Shown here: positions 6,339 through 10,059 of the stretch, one piece after another
Layout: every line of letters starts with the position of its first letter
Numbering within the stretch: position 1 is the stretch's first letter
Assembly (NCBI GenBank): GCA_030605915.1
Contig: JAUWHM010000161.1
Coordinates: 1-10,059, forward strand
DNA length: 10,059 nt
Origin: Nitrospirota bacterium
GTDB lineage: Bacteria; NPL-UPA2; JAGMAN01
Direction of reading: 5' to 3'
Notes under the pieces: model-generated
The model's database searches: none
The model's input: only the letters and a program-made list of their open reading frames with translations
What the model was told of the DNA's origin: nothing
Program-made: the position numbers and the translations under genes

Positions 6339-6501
6339 CAGAGAAGGTGAACTCAGGCTGCAGGCAAACCTGCGTGGAGTAGTAATGAAAGATTTTCTGT
6401 CTTTGCCTGCTCACTTCATTACCATTATTATCATGTCATTTTTGGGCCGCGATTGACAGATTGATAAAAATAAAAGGGGACAACGCTTCTCTTTTCTCCA
6501 T
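6339..6501. other. Structured spacer, possible 3' UTR or small RNA
   Basis: No gene is visible. There is a small hairpin GCAGG-CAAA-CCTGC (6360-6373). Two longer pairings interleave: GCAGGCAAA (6360-6368) with TTTGCCTGC (6402-6410), and GTAATGAA (6382-6389) with TTCATTAC (6415-6422). An outer pairing AGAGAAG (6340-6346) with CTTCTCT (6486-6492) could close the whole block just before the terminator. I recognise no named RNA family and see no promoter for an independent transcript. Confidence 0.35.
6473..6491 (+). repeat. REP-like motif AAAGGGGACAACGCTTCTC
   Basis: This resembles the AGGGACAGCG motif found on the opposite strand at 9292-9308. Sequences of the AATAGGGACAGCGAC type recur in many environmental genomes as intergenic repeats linked to IS200-like/RAYT transposases. 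That link comes from memory of such repeats, and no transposase is present here. Confidence 0.3.
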
Positions 6502-6530
6502 AAGCTGAGGCATTTTGCCTCAGCTTTTTT
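6502..6530 (+). terminator. Strong rho-independent terminator
   Basis: A perfect 10-bp stem AAGCTGAGGC (6502-6511) / GCCTCAGCTT (6517-6526) with loop ATTTT runs into a T-tract (6525-6530). It separates the accessory exported-protein region from the glmM-queA-tgt cluster and ends transcription from the 5679 gene. Confidence 0.9.
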
Positions 6531-6755
6531 ATTATCCAATCAGGCACAGCTACGCTGCCTACCTGGCCGCCAGGACAAATAGCGTCCAGAAGGGGATAAA
6601 CTCCCCCCCTTTCCTATGGGAGATAGTCTATCACATACTAAACGGTAATTCTAATTGTCATAGACCGGTAATTATAATTGTCGTCAAACATGGCTCTTCG
6701 AACTCAAAATTACTGAGATAGAAGCCAAAAAAAATCTCCCAAAAAGCTAAAACTA
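6531..6755. other. Upstream region of the housekeeping cluster, no gene
   Basis: I see no supported gene. The first part (6542-6590) has several overlapping small inverted repeats, such as AGGCA/TGCCT and CCTGG-CCG-CCAGG inside ACGCT (6552-6556)/AGCGT (6582-6586). The middle has the direct repeats listed separately. The end is A-rich, leading into the promoter at 6756. Confidence 0.45.
6643..6682 (+). repeat. Two 17-nt direct repeats with a 23-nt period
   Basis: CGGTAATTCTAATTGTC (6643-6659) and CGGTAATTATAATTGTC (6666-6682) differ at one base. The second contains the perfect palindrome AATTATAATT. They lie about 75 nt upstream of the -35 box. A spacing of about two helical turns suits a pair of binding sites for a regulator on the same DNA face. 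GTCTAT (6626-6631) and ATAGAC (6660-6665) flank the first copy as an inverted repeat. Confidence 0.6.
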
Positions 6756-6783
6756 TTGACTTTTTCATTTTTTAGCCTATAAT
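6756..6783 (+). promoter_or_regulatory. Sigma-70 promoter of the glmM-queA cluster
   Basis: TTGACT (6756-6761), a 16-nt spacer and a perfect TATAAT (6778-6783) lie just before ATG 6797. The expected transcription start, about 6789-6791, leaves a leader of 6-8 nt with no ribosome site, so the first gene is probably translated from a leaderless or near-leaderless message. Confidence 0.85.
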
Positions 6784-6796
6784 ATTACTCAGTATC

Positions 6797-8182
6797 ATGA
6801 AAAGCAAATCTCAATTGATAACCAGTGTCTCTGGGGTGAGGGGAGTGGTGGGGAAATCTATCACTCCTGAGGTTCTGGCCCGCTTTGCTTCCGCCTACGG
6901 GGCATTTGTTAAGGGAGGTAAGGTGGTAGTGGGGACCGATAGCCGTCTTTCCCGGGAGATGTGCCGCTACGGTGTTTTTAGCGGACTGGTTTCTGTGGGA
7001 TGCCAGGTCATTGACCTGGGTATCTGCCCTACACCGACCGTTCAGTTGATGGTTGAGAGTTTGAAAGTTAGAGGAGGGCTCGTCATTACCGCCAGCCACA
7101 ATCCGGCTGAGTGGAATGGCCTCAAGTTTATTAGTGATGAAGGAGTCTTTCTCAATGCTCGTCAATGGAAGAAGCTACTCAGTATTTATCATGGCAACAG
7201 GATAAAGCGAGTGCCCTTTTATCGTCTGGGAAGGGTGAGAGAGAATTCCCTGGCTCTGTCTACTCACATCGAGAAAATCTTAAGTTATCTCAATGTGGAC
7301 CTAATCAGGAAGAAAAGGTTCCGGGTAGCCTTAGACTGCGCCAATGGAGCGGGTTCGGTCATTACTCCCCTCTTCTTAAGGAGATTGGGCTGTCGGGTTC
7401 TCAACATCAACTGCCAGGTCAATGAAGTCTTTCCTCATCCCCCCGAGCCCATCCCTGAGAATCTCTCCAGTTTATCTCGTCTGATTAAAGAGAGAAGAGC
7501 GAACCTTGGTTTCGCCCAGGATGCTGATGCTGACCGATTGGCTATTGTCTCTGAAAAAGGATTCCCCCTGGGAGAAGAATATTCAGTCGCTCTTTCGACT
7601 CAGTTCCTTCTCCGGAAGAAGAAGGGCGTAGTGGTGGTTAACCTCTCCACCACTCGGGCTATAGATGATATCGCACAGAAATTTGGCTCCAGGGTAGTGA
7701 GGACTAGGGTAGGGGAGATTTATGTAGTAGAGGGAATGAAGAGGCACAGAGCAGTAATTGGTGGGGAAGGAAATGGTGGAGTGATTGACCCTCGGGCCCA
7801 TTATGGAAGGGATAGCCTGGCAGGTATGGGGATTATCCTTCAATATTTAGCCGAATCTGGGAAAACCATCTCTCAACTGGCCGAATCTATTCCCCGTTAT
7901 TATTTATTGAAGAGAAAGGTTCACTGCCCGGAAGATAAGAAAGAGAAAGTCCTTGAGTCCATCAAGGAGGAGCTGGCTGGGGAGGAGCTTTACCCGTTTA
8001 GAGATAAATCTCTAACGGGTCTTGACTTGAGAGATGGTGTCAAGGCGATCTGGGAAGATGCCTGGGTCCAGGTCCGCCCTTCAGGGACGGAACCAGCCAT
8101 CAGGGTATTTGCTGAGGCTAAGACTAAGACAGAAGCCAGAAAAATAGCCAATTCCATATTGATGAAAATCAGGAGGATATGA
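6797..8182 (+). CDS. glmM: Phosphoglucosamine mutase-type phosphohexomutase
   Basis: This 461-residue alpha-D-phosphohexomutase interconverts sugar 6-phosphate and 1-phosphate through a phosphoserine. All four family motifs are present: SGVRG at the N-terminus with the catalytic serine loop VITASHNPAEWNG (Ser100), the metal loop DADADR (242-247), the sugar-specificity loop GGEGNGG (322-328), and the C-terminal phosphate-binding loop RPSGTEP (427-433). Length is normal for the family. The sequence looks most like the GlmM subgroup (glucosamine-6-P to glucosamine-1-P, toward UDP-GlcNAc for peptidoglycan and surface sugars). Phosphomannomutase or phosphoglucomutase activity cannot be excluded, so the symbol is tentative. 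ATG 6797 is the only start that keeps the N-terminal SGVRG region. It lacks a ribosome site but sits 13 nt after a perfect -10 box. The gene ends in an ATGA overlap with queA. Confidence 0.9.
   Translation: MKSKSQLITSVSGVRGVVGKSITPEVLARFASAYGAFVKGGKVVVGTDSRLSREMCRYGVFSGLVSVGCQVIDLGICPTPTVQLMVESLKVRGGLVITASHNPAEWNGLKFISDEGVFLNARQWKKLLSIYHGNRIKRVPFYRLGRVRENSLALSTHIEKILSYLNVDLIRKKRFRVALDCANGAGSVITPLFLRRLGCRVLNINCQVNEVFPHPPEPIPENLSSLSRLIKERRANLGFAQDADADRLAIVSEKGFPLGEEYSVALSTQFLLRKKKGVVVVNLSTTRAIDDIAQKFGSRVVRTRVGEIYVVEGMKRHRAVIGGEGNGGVIDPRAHYGRDSLAGMGIILQYLAESGKTISQLAESIPRYYLLKRKVHCPEDKKEKVLESIKEELAGEELYPFRDKSLTGLDLRDGVKAIWEDAWVQVRPSGTEPAIRVFAEAKTKTEARKIANSILMKIRRI
8171..8176 (+). promoter_or_regulatory. 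Ribosome site of queA, unusually close to its ATG
   Basis: AGGAGG ends only 2 nt before ATG 8179, tighter than usual. The in-frame TTG at 8185 would have an 8-nt spacing and give the same protein without its first two residues. The ATGA overlap with the upstream stop favours coupled initiation at 8179, but the TTG is a real alternative. Confidence 0.6.
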
Positions 8183-9228
8183 ACTTGCAGCTTTCTGATT
8201 TTGAGTATGATTTGCCCAAAGACTTTATTGCCCAGAAACCTCTGGAGCGCAGAGACGATTCTCGATTGATGGTCCTGGACAGGGAGCGAAAGAGCATTGA
8301 GCACAGCAATTTTCATCATCTACCGGATTTCTTAGCTGAGGGAGATATACTCGTCCTCAATCGTACCAAGGTCATCCCAGCACGCCTGAGGGGCCGTAAG
8401 GAGGGGACGGGGGGGAAAGTCGAAGTCCTTTTGCTGAAAATGAGGGAAGACCGTAGATGGGAGTGCCTGGCGAGACCAGGGAGAAGTGTGAAGGTGGGAG
8501 TGAAGGTCAGATTTGGTCAGGATGAGTTGATCGCAGAAGTGATTGGGGTAAACGCCGATGGCATCAGGATAATCCGGTTTGACTATAGGGGGGATTTTGG
8601 AAGAGCCCTGGATAGAGTGGGAGAGATTCCTATCCCTCCCTACATAAGAGATTTCTGTACGGACCGTCGGCTGGACGGTCAATCATTGGTCGGTGAGCGT
8701 TATCAGACAGTGTATGCTAATGAGGAAGGAGCAGTGGCTTCGCCCACCGCAGGACTTCATTTCAGTGAAGAGCTGCTGGAGAGGATCAAAGATAGGGGAG
8801 TAAAAGTGGTTTTCCTCACCCTTCACCTGGGATTGGGAAGCTTCCAGCCGATCAGAGTAAGTGAGATTGAAAAGCACCGGATTCAGGCGGAATTCTACCG
8901 AATACCAGAAGAGACAGTCAGGACTATTAATGAGAAGGATGGAAGGAGAATAATTGCGGTAGGAACAAGCACCATCCGGGCCTTGGAGACAGTTGCTGAA
9001 GATGGGCAGGTGAAGGCTCATTCAGACTGGACACAGCTTTTCATTTACCCCGGATACCAGTTCCAGATGGTAAGTGCTCTCATCACTAACTTCCACCTTC
9101 CTGGCTCATCCAATCTTCTCCTGGCATCGGCTTTTGCCGGGAGAGAGTTTCTGCTGTCTGCTTACCGGGAGGCTATTAAAGAGAGATATCGCTTCTACAG
9201 CTTTGGGGATGCCATGCTAATTAAATAG
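8179..9228 (+). CDS. queA: S-adenosylmethionine:tRNA ribosyltransferase-isomerase
   Basis: This 349-residue cytoplasmic enzyme transfers and isomerises the ribose of SAM onto 7-aminomethyl-7-deazaguanine (preQ1) in tRNA, giving epoxyqueuosine, the step after Tgt. The full family signature is present: PARLRGRKEGTGGKVEVLLL (68-87), GEIPIPPYI (148-156), ERYQTVYA and VASPTAGLHF (173-195), HLGLGSFQPI (216-225), GTSTIRALE (262-270), LITNFHLPGSSNLLLASAFAG split over 301-321, and the ending YRFYSFGDAMLI (337-348). Length matches the usual 340-360 and nothing is missing. It overlaps the phosphohexomutase gene by 4 nt (ATGA) and precedes tgt by 85 nt, the common queA-tgt order. No preQ1 riboswitch is visible in front of the cluster. 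Confidence 0.97.
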   Translation: MNLQLSDFEYDLPKDFIAQKPLERRDDSRLMVLDRERKSIEHSNFHHLPDFLAEGDILVLNRTKVIPARLRGRKEGTGGKVEVLLLKMREDRRWECLARPGRSVKVGVKVRFGQDELIAEVIGVNADGIRIIRFDYRGDFGRALDRVGEIPIPPYIRDFCTDRRLDGQSLVGERYQTVYANEEGAVASPTAGLHFSEELLERIKDRGVKVVFLTLHLGLGSFQPIRVSEIEKHRIQAEFYRIPEETVRTINEKDGRRIIAVGTSTIRALETVAEDGQVKAHSDWTQLFIYPGYQFQMVSALITNFHLPGSSNLLLASAFAGREFLLSAYREAIKERYRFYSFGDAMLIK

Positions 9229-9308
9229 AGCTACTATTTATAAAACAGGTATGAAGCTTTTAACATTTTGCTAACAATGGCATTAAAAAATAGTCGCTGT
9301 CCCTATTA
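9229..9308. repeat. Possible REP/MITE-like element between queA and tgt
   Basis: Nearly all of the 85-nt spacer is framed by inverted arms AGCTACTATTT (9229-9239) and AAATAGTCGCT (9288-9298), which pair with one mismatch. The right arm continues into a sequence whose reverse strand reads AATAGGGACAGCGACTATTT. That strand matches the recurring environmental repeat motif also seen at 6473. It begins at the base right after the queA stop. No T-run makes it a good terminator, so queA and tgt may still be co-transcribed. Confidence 0.45.
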
Positions 9309-9313
9309 AAAAA

Positions 9314-10059
9314 ATGAATTTCAAGCTAACTCATGAGGATAAAGAGACGGGAGCAAGAGCCGGTCGGATTACTACTGCTCATGGAACAGTGGAAACACCG
9401 GCCTTCATTCCGGTAGGAACCCAGGCTACGGTGAAGACGATGAGCCCGGAGGAACTGAAGGAGATTGGAGTCGAGATACTGCTAGCCAACACCTACCATT
9501 TGGCCTTGAGGCCGGGAGCCGAGATAATCAGGGAGGCGGGAGGACTGCATTCCTTTATGGGCTGGGACGGCCCTCTTCTTGTTGACAGCGGCGGCTATCA
9601 GGTATTCAGCTTGGCCAAGCTTCGCAAGATAACTGAAGAGGGAGTTCATTTTCAGTCTCACTTTGATGGCAGTCACCGTTTCTTTAGTCCGGAAGAGATA
9701 ATCAAGATAGAGGAAGATTTAGGAGCTGATATTATCATGCCCTTGGATGAATGTACTCCCTATCCCTGCCAGGAGGATCAGGCTAAGATCTCAATGGAGA
9801 TGACCTGCCGCTGGGCAGAGCGTTCCAAGAAAGCTCATAACCAGAACACTCAGGCCCTGTTTGGAATCGTTCAGGGAAGTTTCTATCCTGATTTGAGGAA
9901 AGAGTGTATTGAAACCTTAGTCGATTTAGATTTCTCCGGGTATGCCTTAGGGGGATTGAGTGTGGGAGAAGATAAGATTTTGACTTACCAGATTGTGGAA
10001 TGCTGTGCTTCACTGCTACCCAGAGGTAAACCGCGCTACCTCATGGGACTAGGCAGTCC
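9314..10059 (+). CDS. tgt: Queuine/preQ1 tRNA-guanine transglycosylase, 3' end outside window
   Basis: The frame is open from ATG 9314 to the window end (248 visible residues of about 370-380). The enzyme exchanges guanine-34 of GUN-anticodon tRNAs for preQ1, the step before QueA. Visible signatures are HGTVETPAFIPVGTQATVK near the start, LLANTYHLALRPG, the general-base region LLVDSGGYQVFSL, MPLDEC (base recognition), GIVQGS (usually GIVQGG), GYALGGLSVGE and RYLMGLGS. The catalytic nucleophile Asp and the zinc-binding Cys3-His cluster lie further downstream and cannot be checked. The start has no ribosome site (only A-rich sequence before ATG), but the following residues fit the family N-terminus and no other start suits. 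A promoter within the 85-nt spacer is weak at best, so expression may depend on the glmM-queA transcript. Confidence 0.95.
   Translation, partial: MNFKLTHEDKETGARAGRITTAHGTVETPAFIPVGTQATVKTMSPEELKEIGVEILLANTYHLALRPGAEIIREAGGLHSFMGWDGPLLVDSGGYQVFSLAKLRKITEEGVHFQSHFDGSHRFFSPEEIIKIEEDLGADIIMPLDECTPYPCQEDQAKISMEMTCRWAERSKKAHNQNTQALFGIVQGSFYPDLRKECIETLVDLDFSGYALGGLSVGEDKILTYQIVECCASLLPRGKPRYLMGLGS

Noticed and set aside
6515..6721. 68-residue plus-strand frame downstream of the terminator
   Set aside because: Starts inside the terminator stem and crosses the direct repeats. No ribosome site.
6700..6796. preQ1 riboswitch in front of the queA-containing cluster
   Set aside because: The C-rich core and A-rich tail of the preQ1-I aptamer are absent, and the predicted leader is only 6-8 nt.
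1..10059. CRISPR array, tRNA or rRNA genes, complete insertion sequence
   Set aside because: I saw no regularly spaced identical repeats, no T-loop/acceptor pattern of tRNA, no rRNA signature and no transposase frame.

Overview
The window comes from an uncultivated-looking bacterium of roughly average GC content. Three observations support this. There are complete tRNA-queuosine and phosphohexomutase housekeeping genes. There are several short exported proteins with signal peptides and no obvious named family. The promoters are textbook sigma-70 type. Some exported proteins (TPR, Ig-like plus transglutaminase-like, Asp-rich repeats, FG-GAP-like loops) remind me of planctomycete or candidate-phylum genomes. 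That is an impression, not a taxonomic assignment.

Layout. Positions 2-3175 hold a tight three-gene plus-strand operon: the 3' part of a TPR-type protein, an overlapping gene for a secreted Ig-like/transglutaminase-like protein with a Cys-rich C-terminus, and a short AT-richer secreted protein. A 266-nt spacer with hairpins follows and ends in a near-perfect sigma-70 promoter. That promoter drives only the first ~78 codons of gltX, which then run in frame into a second secreted-protein gene (start at 3682). Next comes a remarkable G-poor island (about 4565-4815). After it lies a frame-broken exported protein with an Asp-rich segment (4753-5654), followed directly by a small exported protein with two FG-GAP/EF-hand-like Asp loops (5679-6338). 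Positions 6339-6796 are non-coding and hold potential RNA structure, a REP-like sequence, a strong rho-independent terminator, a pair of 17-nt direct repeats with a 23-nt period, and a sigma-70 promoter. From 6797 to the end is a housekeeping cluster: a GlmM-like phosphohexomutase, queA (ATGA overlap) and the 5' two thirds of tgt.

How the genes fit together. Tgt inserts preQ1 into the wobble position of tRNAs with GUN anticodons, and QueA then adds the epoxycyclopentane moiety from SAM, so the right-hand cluster encodes two successive steps of queuosine synthesis. The phosphohexomutase probably serves cell-wall or surface-sugar precursors. The left two thirds is an accessory region of exported proteins with clear signs of rearrangement (truncated gltX, broken reading frame, compositional island). 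Its recurring theme is a large exported protein with Ig-like or Asp-rich repeats, immediately followed by a short exported protein gene. I cannot assign that pair a function from sequence alone.
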